NCBI RefSeq assembly: GCF_016907975.1
Contig: NZ_JAFBCY010000002.1
Location: 248,001 to 312,000 of the forward strand
DNA from: Methylopila capsulata
Lineage (GTDB): Bacteria; Pseudomonadota; Alphaproteobacteria; Rhizobiales; Methylopilaceae
Direction of reading: 5' to 3'
Length of the DNA: 64,000 bases
Each line of letters begins with the position of its first letter. The stretch's first letter is position 1. This document shows, piece after piece, positions 38,330 to 47,017 of the stretch. Position numbers and translations under genes: made by a program. The notes under the pieces are model-generated. The model searched no databases and was not told where the DNA came from. It saw only the letters and a list, made by a program, of their open reading frames with translations.

Positions 38330-39097
38330 CGGGCTATGTCGGCCGCTCGTGCGGCGGGCGCGCCAGCAAGATCCAAGCGCTCACGGATGGGCAGGCCCGG
38401 ACTGATCGGCCGGCGCGTCGCCACGCGACGACCGTCTCGCCACAAGCTTCCTCGCCGCTGTCCGCATCGCCGTGGCCGCTCCTGGTCCCGGGTCCGAGCT
38501 ACGAAGCGTAGCTGACTTGCGCGGGCCTTTTTTTGATGGCGTTCGATAATTTGATGGCGCTCAATGAGCGGTGCCCTTGGAAATGACGTTGGCAACGTCG
38601 GCAGCGACGACGCCTTCGAGAACTTCGACGGGCGGGGAAAGGTCTCCGCGCTCGTCGACCGCACCCTGTCCGTCGATGTTCAGTATTAAAGTGACTGACT
38701 CTGCGCGGGTCCGCCGGGCTGCTCTGCGCGGGCGATACCCTCGACAATTGCCTCGTCGGCGGCGAGGCGGAGCGGACAAGCGCCGCGCCGCCCTTGCGGC
38801 GACGCCATCTGGGGTGGAACAGTGGCCCGACGAAAGGCCGGCTACCCGAATGGTTCTTTGAGCCTGGTATCCCCGATGCTTCCATCGGAAGCGCTGTGCG
38901 GGACATCGCGTTTCGGCAGGCGGCCACTGAGCCTGAGCAGTTGCGACGAAAGAGCTGCATGCCTCGGGTGCGTTTTGAACAGCTCCAACTGAATCTTCAC
39001 TAACGGACCTTCATTTTTCGAATGAGCGCAATTCGAAACAAGCTCGACATAGCGGTCGCCCTTATCGATGGGGCCCGCGTAATGAGGGCCGCGAGGG
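38330..39097. other. 768-bp segment with no recognisable gene, lower GC
   Basis: No frame here gives a protein I recognise. Short open frames exist (for example 38561-38779 minus and 38571-38861 plus), but they are Arg/Pro/Ala-rich, overlap each other on opposite strands and lack a convincing ribosome binding site. GC content falls along the segment, and AT-rich bits appear near 38525-38570 and 39000-39050. It may be decayed mobile or foreign DNA next to the tRNA gene; that is an inference. Confidence 0.5.
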
Positions 39098-40903
39098 ATG
39101 AGCGATCTCGCTGACGAACCAGATTCGAATTCCAGCGCCCAGGCGATCGGGAGCTGGCTTGCAGTTCAAGCCGCCGTCGACTGGTCGGCGGCGGGCTTGC
39201 CCAGGTTCGAGGACTGGGACGTCGCGCTGGTCGCGATAGCGCGCTTGCTGGCGTGCTCCACTTCTCCGATGGCGATGCTGGTCGGAGAAAAAGGCGTCCT
39301 CATCGCCAATGACAGCGCCCAGGAATTATTCGCTGAAACGACCGGAGCCGTGAATGGGCGCTCCGTGCTGGAGGCTCTGCCCGACAGCGCGGCTTTTTAT
39401 TCGTCCGTCCTCGAAGCCGTTCTGAAAGGAAGGGCGCTCAGATTTTGCAAGCAGCCTATCAAAATCAAGCGGCACGGGCAGTTCGTTACGCGCTGGTTCG
39501 ATTTGGATTTCACGCCGATCACGAGTGCGAACGGCGATGTGCTGGCCGTTTTGGGGATCGCGTTTGAAGTTACGACCTTTGTCCATCGGGTTCGTAGCCT
39601 TTCCGAGGCCGAGCAACGGCTGCGCCTCGCTCTGGACGGGTCAGGCATGGTGGGCGTTTGGACGCTTGATGTCGCGAGCCGTACGACCGTCGCGGACGCC
39701 AGCGTGGCCCGTACCTATGGTCTTCCTGTCACCGCGTGCGAGGCTGGCATTGCAGATGACCAGTTCATGGCCGCGATCCATCCCGAAGACCGCCAGCGGG
39801 TAAGCGACGCCTTGAGCCAAGCGATTGAGACCGGCGCGGTCTACAGATGCAAATACCGCGTCAAGGCGGCCGCCGGCCCGACCCGCTGGGTGATCACATC
39901 CGCCAAGCCGGCCTTTGACGAGGCCGGAGATGTAAGTCGGCTTCTGGGCGTGATCATCGATGTGACGGACCAGATGGAGACGGCTTCGGCATTGGCCGAG
40001 AGCCGCTTTCAGTTTCAGACTTTGACCGAAACTCTGCCTCAGATCGTCTGGAGCTGCGACGCAGAAGGACGTCACGACTATTTTTCGACGCGATGGAGCG
40101 AGTTCACTGGCATCCAGCCGGAAGAAACCTCCGAAGACACGTGGAAAGCCTTAGTCTATCCGGAGCACTGGCCGATCGTCACCGAGGTTTGGGAACACGC
40201 CAGGAGCACCGGCGCTCCCTATGACATCGATTATCGCTTCCGCCATCGCTCTGGCGCATATCGCTGGCTGCGCGTCATGGCCCTCCCAATTCGCGACGAG
40301 AGGGGCCGGATCACCCGTTGGTTCGGCACAAGCACAGACATTCACGAGACGTATCTCATCAACGAAGAGCGCGAGCGCCTGGCCCGCGAGTTCGAACGCA
40401 TTGCGACCGAAGATCATCTGACCGGCGTTCTTACGCGCCGCGCCTTCCTCGAAAGGACGTCCAAGCTGGAGGACGGGCAACCCCGCTCTCAGAGACAGAC
40501 AAGCGTGCTGATGCTCGACATCGATCACTTTAAATCAATCAATGACACGTACGGACATCCCGCCGGGGACCAGGTTCTCTCGGAGACGGCCGCCATGATT
40601 AAAGCATCCGTTCGCAAGCAGGATATTGTGGGCCGGCTGGGAGGTGAAGAGTTTGCCGTTTTTCTGCCGCGATGCGCTCGGGACGAAGCCATTTCGGTCG
40701 CCGAGCGGATCAGAAAATCCGTTGAGAGCAGAATAGTGTCGTTTAATGATCGCTCCCTGCGCGCGACGGTAAGCATCGGCGCCACGAGCGCGTCGCCGAA
40801 ATGCATCCACCTTGAGCGACTGCTGACGACCGCTGACAAAGCCCTTTATGAGGCCAAGACATCGGGTCGAAACCGAACCGTATTCGCAGCGACCGCCTTA
40901 TAA
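39098..40903 (+). CDS. PAS-domain diguanylate cyclase (GGEEF)
   Basis: A 601-residue cytoplasmic sensor enzyme. No membrane helix is seen. Three PAS-type units lie at about 50-165, 170-300 (RLRLALDGSGMVGVWTLDVA, IHPEDRQRVSDAL) and 305-430 (FQTLTETLPQIVWSCDAEGR, EFTGIQPEETSEDTWKALVY). The GGDEF domain (about 440-600) has LTGVLTRRAFLE, MLDIDHFKSINDTYGH and the active-site GRLGGEEFAVF. The inhibitory I-site RKQD lies exactly five residues before GGEEF, so it should make c-di-GMP with product inhibition. Codon use is clearly less GC-rich than in neighbouring genes, suggesting acquisition. The start is preceded by only GAGGG next to the ATG, so it is less sure. Confidence 0.92.
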   Translation: MSDLADEPDSNSSAQAIGSWLAVQAAVDWSAAGLPRFEDWDVALVAIARLLACSTSPMAMLVGEKGVLIANDSAQELFAETTGAVNGRSVLEALPDSAAFYSSVLEAVLKGRALRFCKQPIKIKRHGQFVTRWFDLDFTPITSANGDVLAVLGIAFEVTTFVHRVRSLSEAEQRLRLALDGSGMVGVWTLDVASRTTVADASVARTYGLPVTACEAGIADDQFMAAIHPEDRQRVSDALSQAIETGAVYRCKYRVKAAAGPTRWVITSAKPAFDEAGDVSRLLGVIIDVTDQMETASALAESRFQFQTLTETLPQIVWSCDAEGRHDYFSTRWSEFTGIQPEETSEDTWKALVYPEHWPIVTEVWEHARSTGAPYDIDYRFRHRSGAYRWLRVMALPIRDERGRITRWFGTSTDIHETYLINEERERLAREFERIATEDHLTGVLTRRAFLERTSKLEDGQPRSQRQTSVLMLDIDHFKSINDTYGHPAGDQVLSETAAMIKASVRKQDIVGRLGGEEFAVFLPRCARDEAISVAERIRKSVESRIVSFNDRSLRATVSIGATSASPKCIHLERLLTTADKALYEAKTSGRNRTVFAATAL

Positions 40904-41016
40904 GGCAGGGCTCATATACGTTTTTCTAACCATAGAACATTGAGAGCCTAGCTCATATCGCCTCGAGCGAGGTTGACGGAGCCAGGTTCTGGATCGGATG
41001 CCGCGGCCGACCAAGG

Positions 41017-41943
41017 CTAGCGAGGCGAGAACCGGACCGGCGCCGTGATGGTCCTCTGGGCTCCCGGCGGCGGCGCGGGCACAGGCGAGGCGCGCCGGAC
41101 GAGGGCCACGACCTCGCTGTCCAGTTCCGGAAATCCGGACGAGCGGGCGAGCGAGGCGGCGCGGACAGCTCCGGCGCCGTCGATGGTGAAGCGCACATAG
41201 GCGACGCCCCGCTCGCCCCGCGCTTGCGACCCGGAGGGGTAGCGCTTGCGACGCTCCAGATGAGCCATCAATCGGGCCTGCCAGGTGGCGAGACTGGCCG
41301 CGGACGCGCCCGATGAGTTTTGGGAGGCAGCCGTCCGTTCCGCTTGGCGAACCTGGGCCTGCGCCTTAGCCGCGGTCCGGGCGGCGGCTGTCGGACGGAC
41401 GGGATCGCGCCGTTCCTCGCGCTTCGGCGAAGGGCGGGACGTTTCCGTTGCGCGGTCCGGCGAAGGCTTTGGCCGCGTGCGAGGCAGAAGAACCTCGGCC
41501 TGTTCCGAGACGATCTCCTCGCTTTGAGCTTCCGCCGCCTCGAGCTCCGGCTCCGGCGAAGCGAACTCGGCCTGGGGGGCGGCCTCGGACGCCTCCTCGA
41601 CGGCCAGGGCCTCCGGCGCGGTTTCCGCCGCGACCGCCTCGGTCGGGGCGGCCGGCGCGCTCGCCTCCGAAGATGCGAGGTCCGGAGAGACCTCGTCGAT
41701 CTCGGTCGCGGCCGCCTCGGGCTCCGGTGCGAGCTCGATCATGATCGCCGCGGGCGGGGCTCCATCGGCGGGCGTAACGGGCGGCGCGCGGAGCAGCCAC
41801 AGCGCCCCGGCCACATGCAGCGCGAACGCGGCGAGACCGGTCGCTCCCCACAGCGCCGCCGCGTTCCAGCGTGAGCGACGCTCCGCCTCCGGGACCCTTG
41901 CGACCGCGAACGCGGGCGCCGAAGTCCAGGCGGCCGAGGTCAT
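41017..41943 (-). CDS. tonB: TonB-family energy transducer
   Basis: A 308-residue protein: cytoplasmic basic start, a membrane anchor (about 29-51, AALWGATGLAAFALHVAGAL), a long Pro/Glu/Ala-rich periplasmic spacer (about 60-200) and the C-terminal TonB domain (about 225-308) with YPSGSQARGERGVAYVRFTI and SSGFPELDSEVVALVRRASP. It transmits proton-motive force to the receptor encoded two genes upstream. The start overlaps the heme oxygenase stop in ATGA. ExbB/ExbD are not encoded in this window. Confidence 0.92.
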   Translation of the reverse strand: MTSAAWTSAPAFAVARVPEAERRSRWNAAALWGATGLAAFALHVAGALWLLRAPPVTPADGAPPAAIMIELAPEPEAAATEIDEVSPDLASSEASAPAAPTEAVAAETAPEALAVEEASEAAPQAEFASPEPELEAAEAQSEEIVSEQAEVLLPRTRPKPSPDRATETSRPSPKREERRDPVRPTAAARTAAKAQAQVRQAERTAASQNSSGASAASLATWQARLMAHLERRKRYPSGSQARGERGVAYVRFTIDGAGAVRAASLARSSGFPELDSEVVALVRRASPVPAPPPGAQRTITAPVRFSPR

Positions 41944-42533
41944 CCGAACATCGCCTGAACGCAGGCGCGGACCCGGCGGAATGCGGCCTCGGCCCCGGCG
42001 ACGACCCGGGCGTCCTCCGTCTCCGACAGCGCGACGGCGTCGAGGGACGACGCGAAGGCGCGCCAGTGCAGGCCTCGGCCCTCCGGCGCGCCCGCGAGAT
42101 GGCGCGCTCCGAACGTCTCCGACAGACCGAGCTTCGCAGCCTCCTTCAGCAGGAAGGCCGCGCCGAGGTTCGATCCCTCGGCCACGTAGAGCCAGCCGAG
42201 CGCCGTGGGCAGGTCGACGGCGCCGCGGGCGAATGCGGGCGGGCCGTCGTCCCTCGCTGCGACCCCGAGATCGGCGAGGTCCTGCTCAATCTGTCCCAAC
42301 CTTCGGCGTCCGGCGAGATCGGGCAGCAAGGCGTCGAGCGCGGGCTCGGCGTAGAGCGCCTCGATGTCGTGGTGGAAGGCGCGCTGGACGGCGAGGAACA
42401 GACCATAGCGTTCCCGGCTTGCGAAGGGAGCGCAGGCCATGATCAAGCGGTCCAGCCGTTCGTGGCTGGGCTCGGTGGCGCTCTTCAGGCGTTTTGTGCG
42501 CGGCAGTCCGACCGCGGCGGCGATAAGGGTCAT
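41940..42533 (-). CDS. Biliverdin-producing heme oxygenase
   Basis: A 197-residue all-helical protein of the HemO/BphO type, which opens heme to biliverdin, iron and CO. The proximal heme-ligand His is expected in LKSATEPSHERLDRLIM (about residue 24), and the distal-helix region is LGWLYVAEGSNLGAAFLL (about 112-129), where the Gly-rich kink of heme oxygenases sits. It lies between the receptor and tonB in one operon, which supports a role in freeing iron from imported heme rather than in phytochrome chromophore supply. Confidence 0.88.
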   Translation of the reverse strand: MTLIAAAVGLPRTKRLKSATEPSHERLDRLIMACAPFASRERYGLFLAVQRAFHHDIEALYAEPALDALLPDLAGRRRLGQIEQDLADLGVAARDDGPPAFARGAVDLPTALGWLYVAEGSNLGAAFLLKEAAKLGLSETFGARHLAGAPEGRGLHWRAFASSLDAVALSETEDARVVAGAEAAFRRVRACVQAMFG

Positions 42534-42559
42534 GATGGTCTGCTCCGGGCGGGTCAGCC

Positions 42560-45253
42560 TCAGAATTTTGCGGTGAGCGCGGCCCGGACGGTGCGCCCCG
42601 GCGCCGGCACGAGACCCACGGCGAGGGCGTCCACATAGTAGCGGTCCGTCAGGTTATCGACGTTCAGCTCGGCCAGCAGGTGGTCGTTGACCTTCCAACT
42701 CGTGAACAGATCGACGAGGGCGTAGTTCCGCCAGGAGGTGAGCGTCGTCCATCCGGTTCCAGACCCGCCGTTGACGCCCTCCACGGGGCGCCCGCTCACG
42801 TAGGTGACGCGACCGCCCAGCGTCACCTTTTCTTCGAAGAACCGCGCCCCGAGCGTCAGCGCCGCGGTCTTCTCCGGCGGCACATGCAGCTGCGCGTAAC
42901 CCGCGTTCACGCCGCCTTCGTTGCAGCGGGTCTCGCCGAGCTCGGCCGCCTCCGCAGCCGTCAGGCAGAACTGGGTCTTGAGGTAGCGGGTGAAGTTGGC
43001 CTCGGCGAAGTATCGGCCGGTGTCGTAGCCGGCGGACAGCTCGACGCCCTTGAAGCGCGCGCGCTCGATGTTGCGCAGCGTGAACACGCCGCTGGTGTCG
43101 CCGCCGTAGGTGCGGGTGATGTAGTCCTTGATGTCGTTGTCGAAATAGGCCGCCTTGAACCGGAATTTGTCGCCCTCGAGCAGAACGTCGTTCCGCAGGA
43201 CGTTCATGCCGAACTCCCAGTTCTTGGCGTGTTCAGGCACGAGGTCGAAGAAGGGCGAGACCGTGAAGGATTCGCCGCGGGTCGCCTCGTAGAGGCTCGG
43301 CGAGCGGATGGCCTCAGCGTAGCGTCCGTAGAACTGCACGCCCTTCCACGGCTCGACGGTGACCGCCGTGATCGGCGCGAACCCGTCATTCGACGTGTCC
43401 TTACAGATGTTGTCGATCTCATAGACGCAGTCGTCATGGGTCTTGGTCGACGTGTAGCGCAGGCCTGCGTCCAGCGTCAGCCAGTGCAGCGGCCTCCACT
43501 GGGCCGAACCGAACGCGCTCCATTCCTGCCGGTCGCCGGCCTTGCCCGGATACTTCACCGGGTCTGGGAAGTAGGGCGGCAGCGGCTCCGTGGTCCGGAT
43601 CTGAGTCATGTCCTCGTCGGTGTAGGAGAAGCCGTAGTCGAACTTCCAGGCGCCGAAGGACGTGTCGAAGCGCGACGCGTTCGAGACGTTCGCGCCCCAT
43701 CGCGTCGCGTCGACCCCCGTGTTCGTGACCCACAGGGCGTTCCCGAGCAGCGCGATCGGCGTCGTCTGGGCGATGTCGAAGTTGACGTCGGACCGCCAGA
43801 GATTGACCCGCAGGTCGATGAGGTCGTTATCCTCCGGCTTCCAGGTGTAGGTCGCCGTGTAGGTGTCGAGGTCGGTCTTGCTTGGCGCTTCCTGAAAGGG
43901 GCCGCCGAACCAAATGACCTGAGACGGGAACATCTCATAGTAAGTGCTGAGATACTTGGTGTAGGCGAGCTCCAGCCGGTGGCCGCCGTCGAGCTTCAGC
44001 ACGCCCTTCAGCAGATAGGATTCGCTGTCGTTGGACGTATTGAGAACCTCTTCGCCCGGCTGGAAGTGCGTAAGCCCGCCGAGCGTTGGCCGGACGGTTC
44101 CATCCGGCTGGACGACGTTCACCGCACGGCCGCCGTCGTCGCCTTTCTTGCCGGCATAGTAGTTGCCGAGCTTACGCCGCGCGGCTCCGGCGACCACCTC
44201 GAACCGGTCGTTGCGAGCCGCCGCTGTGAGGCTTCCAAAACCGGAGTTCGGGTCGAGAAGCGACGGCCGGTTCAATCCATCGGTAAAGGCGAAGGAACTC
44301 GGCAGCGCGCCGGGGTCGTAGGTCTTGTCGAGCAGCGACCCGTTGATCCCGCCGCGCGTGCCGTGGGCTGGAGGACGGGTCGAGTTGCCCACGGCTCCGC
44401 CGCGGACCCGCACGCCGTAGTCCTTGCCGTCGAGAAGGATGTCGTCGGCGTTGATCGTGCTCATCCGAACCACGCCGCCGGTCGCCCCCGCGCCGTCGGA
44501 CGCCAAGCTCGGCCCCTTCTCGACGGTCACGCCGCCGATGAAATCGGGATCGATGTAGCTGCGGCTCGCCACGCCGGCGTAGCCGCGATAGACGGTGTTG
44601 GCCTGCTGGGCCCCGTCCACGGTCACCGGCACGCGGTCCATTCCCTGCATGCCGCGAATGTTGACGTCGACCGCGCCGCTGGTTCGCTTGGCGCCGACCA
44701 GGACGCCCGGATTCCCCTCGAGGAAGTCCCCTGGCGAGGTTCCGCGGAAGCGGTCGATCTTCTCGGCGGAAATGTAACTGCTCGAGCCGGGGGTCACGTA
44801 GGCGGCGTCCTCGGCGTTCGCCCCACGGCGCGCCGTGACGTCGATCGGATCAAGCACCAGCGAGCCGTCCGCCGGCGGCGCGTCGGAGGGTTTTTCCCCG
44901 CCCGTGCGAGTGATCACCACAGTGCGGCCGGAGGTCAGCTGATAGGATAGCCCCGTGCCGGCCAGCAGCCGCGCCAGCGCCTGCTCCGCCGACATTGAGC
45001 CGGACACCGAACCGGAGATCACCCCGCGCGACACGGACGACATGGCGGACACTTGCATGCCCCCCTGGCGACCGAAGGCGCTTAAAGCGTTTGGGAGCGG
45101 CTGCGCGGGTATCGAGAAAGCGGCGACCTGCTGTCGCGCGCCGTCGTCCGCTTGGGCCGTCGCCGGCGCCGCGGCGTAAGCTGTCAAAGCCGTAGCCGCC
45201 ATCAAGACCGTGAGCTCCCGACCCCTGCGGCCGCTGCACCAACGCGCGTTCAT
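42560..45253 (-). CDS. TonB-dependent heme/hemoglobin receptor with signalling (STN) domain
   Basis: An 897-residue outer-membrane receptor. After a signal peptide (about 1-34), an STN domain spans about 45-115 (FSIPAQPLPNALSAFGRQGG, ALARLLAGTGLSYQL). The plug follows (about 135-260: ISAEKIDRFRGTSPGDFLEG, VNIRGMQGMDRVPVTVDGAQ), then a 22-strand barrel ending in a terminal Phe (TVRAALTAKF). It resembles HasR and the hemoglobin/transferrin/lactoferrin receptor family. The STN domain would pass a ligand signal to the FecR-like protein upstream. Heme as ligand is inferred from family plus the adjacent heme oxygenase. Confidence 0.9.
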   Translation of the reverse strand: MNARWCSGRRGRELTVLMAATALTAYAAAPATAQADDGARQQVAAFSIPAQPLPNALSAFGRQGGMQVSAMSSVSRGVISGSVSGSMSAEQALARLLAGTGLSYQLTSGRTVVITRTGGEKPSDAPPADGSLVLDPIDVTARRGANAEDAAYVTPGSSSYISAEKIDRFRGTSPGDFLEGNPGVLVGAKRTSGAVDVNIRGMQGMDRVPVTVDGAQQANTVYRGYAGVASRSYIDPDFIGGVTVEKGPSLASDGAGATGGVVRMSTINADDILLDGKDYGVRVRGGAVGNSTRPPAHGTRGGINGSLLDKTYDPGALPSSFAFTDGLNRPSLLDPNSGFGSLTAAARNDRFEVVAGAARRKLGNYYAGKKGDDGGRAVNVVQPDGTVRPTLGGLTHFQPGEEVLNTSNDSESYLLKGVLKLDGGHRLELAYTKYLSTYYEMFPSQVIWFGGPFQEAPSKTDLDTYTATYTWKPEDNDLIDLRVNLWRSDVNFDIAQTTPIALLGNALWVTNTGVDATRWGANVSNASRFDTSFGAWKFDYGFSYTDEDMTQIRTTEPLPPYFPDPVKYPGKAGDRQEWSAFGSAQWRPLHWLTLDAGLRYTSTKTHDDCVYEIDNICKDTSNDGFAPITAVTVEPWKGVQFYGRYAEAIRSPSLYEATRGESFTVSPFFDLVPEHAKNWEFGMNVLRNDVLLEGDKFRFKAAYFDNDIKDYITRTYGGDTSGVFTLRNIERARFKGVELSAGYDTGRYFAEANFTRYLKTQFCLTAAEAAELGETRCNEGGVNAGYAQLHVPPEKTAALTLGARFFEEKVTLGGRVTYVSGRPVEGVNGGSGTGWTTLTSWRNYALVDLFTSWKVNDHLLAELNVDNLTDRYYVDALAVGLVPAPGRTVRAALTAKF

Positions 45254-45301
45254 TCAATCCCCCAAGTCCTCGCCGCGCTTCCAGTGAAGCGCGTTCGGGG
45301 A

Positions 45302-45330
45302 CAAGACGGAGAGGCGCCACGTTTTTTTCA
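45302..45330 (-). promoter_or_regulatory. Possible ECF-sigma promoter for the heme receptor
   Basis: On the minus strand TGAAAAAAAC is followed, after a 12-nt gap, by CCGTCT, resembling -35 GAAAAA/AAC and -10 CGTC elements of ECF promoters. It lies 50-75 bp before the receptor start, in the 107-bp gap after the fecR-like gene. Confidence 0.3.
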
Positions 45331-45360
45331 GGCTCGGAGAAGAAAAATGCGCCGCGAGGG

Positions 45361-46356
45361 TCAGAGCCCGGAGACGAGTCTCAGATACGGCGAGATCGAG
45401 AGGACGGCGCCGCCGAACGGGGCCACCAGGGCGTGGAGCGCGCGGTCCGGATCCGTAAGGTCATAGAGACCCGTCACCCGTTTCGCCGCGAGCTCGCGAT
45501 CGGCGAGCACGATCCAAGCGCCGTGCCGGCGGCGGATCTGCTCGACGACCGACTCCAGCGTCGCGTCCTCCACGAACAATCGGCCCTGCCGCCAGCTTCC
45601 GACATCTTCAGGAGCGATCGGTCGGCGGCTCGCCTCCCCGGTCGCCCTCGAAAACGACAGCGCCTCGCCGGGCGCAAGCGGCGCGGGGCCGGGGCCGTCG
45701 GCCGAGCCGTAACGGGCCTCGACCGCGCCTTTCGCAAGCTCCACGTCGACCATCCCGGAGGTCATGCGCAGGTCGAACACCGTGCCCAGCACGCGCACCT
45801 CGACCCCGCCCGCGGAAACGGCGAAGGGCCGGTCAGGATCGCGCGCGATCTCGAACAGGGCTTCGCCCTCGAGCAGCGCGGCGCTGCGCCCGGAATTCGC
45901 CTTCAGCGCGCTGCCGGGGCCAAGATGAACCGTGGAGCCGTCGGCGAGACGAATGACACGGGTCTCGCCCGTTCCCGTGACGTAATCCGCTTCCAGCCAG
46001 AGCGCCAGCGTCGGGCCGAGGACCAGCGCGAGACATGCGGCGAGCGCCGCCGCGGCGATGACGGCTCGTCCGCCCGAGCGCCAGGCGGCGGGCGGCGGGC
46101 GCTGCCACACATGACGCAGCGCCGGCTCGCTTCGTCCGAGCGCGCTCCACGCCATTTCCGCCTCGTCCCACGCCGCCTGCCGCTCGAGCGACGAGGACCG
46201 CCATCGGAGGCCGGCTTCGGCGAGGCGCCGGTCGCCCGGCCGATCTCGCAGGCGCAACAGCCAGTCCGTCGCCTCTTCGAGATCGGAGTCGTTTTCGTCG
46301 CTCAACGTCCGCTTCCGTCCAACCTGGATCGTCACGCCCATATCATGCGCCTGCAC
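45361..46356 (-). CDS. FecR-family anti-sigma regulator
   Basis: A 331-residue inner-membrane regulator. Residues about 27-70 are a DUF4880-type sigma-binding region (EEATDWLLRLRDRPGDRRLA), about 98-120 a membrane helix (AVIAAAALAACLALVLGPTL), and about 125-225 the FecR domain (GETRVIRLADGSTVHLGPGS, VRVLGTVFDLR). The end (FVEDATLESVVEQIRRRHGA) is an STN-like region that meets the receptor's signalling domain. It receives the heme signal and controls the adjacent ECF sigma factor. Start could be ATG 46356 or the in-frame ATG at 46341. Confidence 0.91.
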   Translation of the reverse strand: MQAHDMGVTIQVGRKRTLSDENDSDLEEATDWLLRLRDRPGDRRLAEAGLRWRSSSLERQAAWDEAEMAWSALGRSEPALRHVWQRPPPAAWRSGGRAVIAAAALAACLALVLGPTLALWLEADYVTGTGETRVIRLADGSTVHLGPGSALKANSGRSAALLEGEALFEIARDPDRPFAVSAGGVEVRVLGTVFDLRMTSGMVDVELAKGAVEARYGSADGPGPAPLAPGEALSFSRATGEASRRPIAPEDVGSWRQGRLFVEDATLESVVEQIRRRHGAWIVLADRELAAKRVTGLYDLTDPDRALHALVAPFGGAVLSISPYLRLVSGL

Positions 46357-46414
46357 GCGACAAGACGATCGGCGCCGGAATTTTTTTCATTCGATCTGGA
46401 TAGGGCGGCGAACG

Positions 46415-46915
46415 TCAGTCGCCTTCGGCCATGCGGCGCGCCACGTGCGTCAGCCCCGCCCGCACGAGCCGATGGGCGGTCGCGATCGAGACGCCGAGCC
46501 GCGCGGCGACCTCTTCCAGCCTATGGCCGCCGAAACGATGCATCTCCACGGCGACCCGCGTCTGTTCCGGCAGTTCGGCGAGAGCGCGCTGCGCCTTTCG
46601 GGCTTCGTCATCGAAGACCGATTGCTGCTCGGGCGTCCGTATCGACTGCGGCCTCGTCCAGAAGGGAGCCTCATGCTCGGATTGATGGACGGCCTCGAGC
46701 TTGCGCCGCCTCAGCACGTCCAGCGCGAGATTGCGAACGATCCGATGGAGATAGCTGAGCGGACTTTGAGCGGCCGCGGCGGCCTGGGCGCGAAAGAACG
46801 CCTCCTGCACGACATCTTCCGCGCCGTCGCGCGACCCCACGATCGGCGTCGCGTAATCCACGAGCGCCGCCCGATGCGCCAGAAAAAGGCTGACGTGCTC
46901 TTCCGACCGCCCCAT
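46415..46915 (-). CDS. FecI-like ECF sigma factor
   Basis: A 166-residue sigma factor. Region 2: FLAHRAALVDYATPIVGSRD and AEDVVQEAFFRAQ. Region 4: ALAELPEQTRVAVEMHRFGG and VAARLGVSIATAHRLVRAGL (helix-turn-helix). With FecR-like anti-sigma, STN receptor, heme oxygenase and tonB downstream, it heads a cell-surface signalling system like HasI/HasS/HasR. ATG 46915 gives the usual FecI length; a TTG at 46987 would add 24 residues (MPIGCGRACEGVLPQ...) that do not look conserved. No strong SD is seen at either. Confidence 0.9.
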   Translation of the reverse strand: MGRSEEHVSLFLAHRAALVDYATPIVGSRDGAEDVVQEAFFRAQAAAAAQSPLSYLHRIVRNLALDVLRRRKLEAVHQSEHEAPFWTRPQSIRTPEQQSVFDDEARKAQRALAELPEQTRVAVEMHRFGGHRLEEVAARLGVSIATAHRLVRAGLTHVARRMAEGD

Positions 46916-47000
46916 GACCCGATGCGTTGTTTGCAAACCCCGCTGTGGCAATACGCCTTCGCAGGCGCGCCCGCAACCAATAGGCAAGTAATATCAAAAC

Positions 47001-47017
47001 TTTAGACCACATCTAAT
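47001..47017. promoter_or_regulatory. ICE/Irr-box-like palindrome upstream of ECF sigma gene
   Basis: TTTAGACCACATCTAAT resembles the rhizobial iron control element (TTTRGAAYNRTTCYAAA). The half-sites TTAGA and TCTAA are exact inverted copies. It lies 86 bp before the sigma factor ATG in an AT-rich patch of an otherwise GC-rich 311-bp gap (46916-47226). The rest of that gap shows no gene. Confidence 0.4.

Noticed and set aside
38499-38960. Small ORFs on both strands of the post-tRNA gap
   Set aside because: Overlapping, Arg/Pro/Ser-rich, no ribosome binding site and no family resemblance; treated as non-coding until shown otherwise.
46916-46987. Longer ECF sigma factor from TTG 46987
   Set aside because: The additional 24 residues look unconserved and the TTG has no SD; ATG 46915 gives the usual length.
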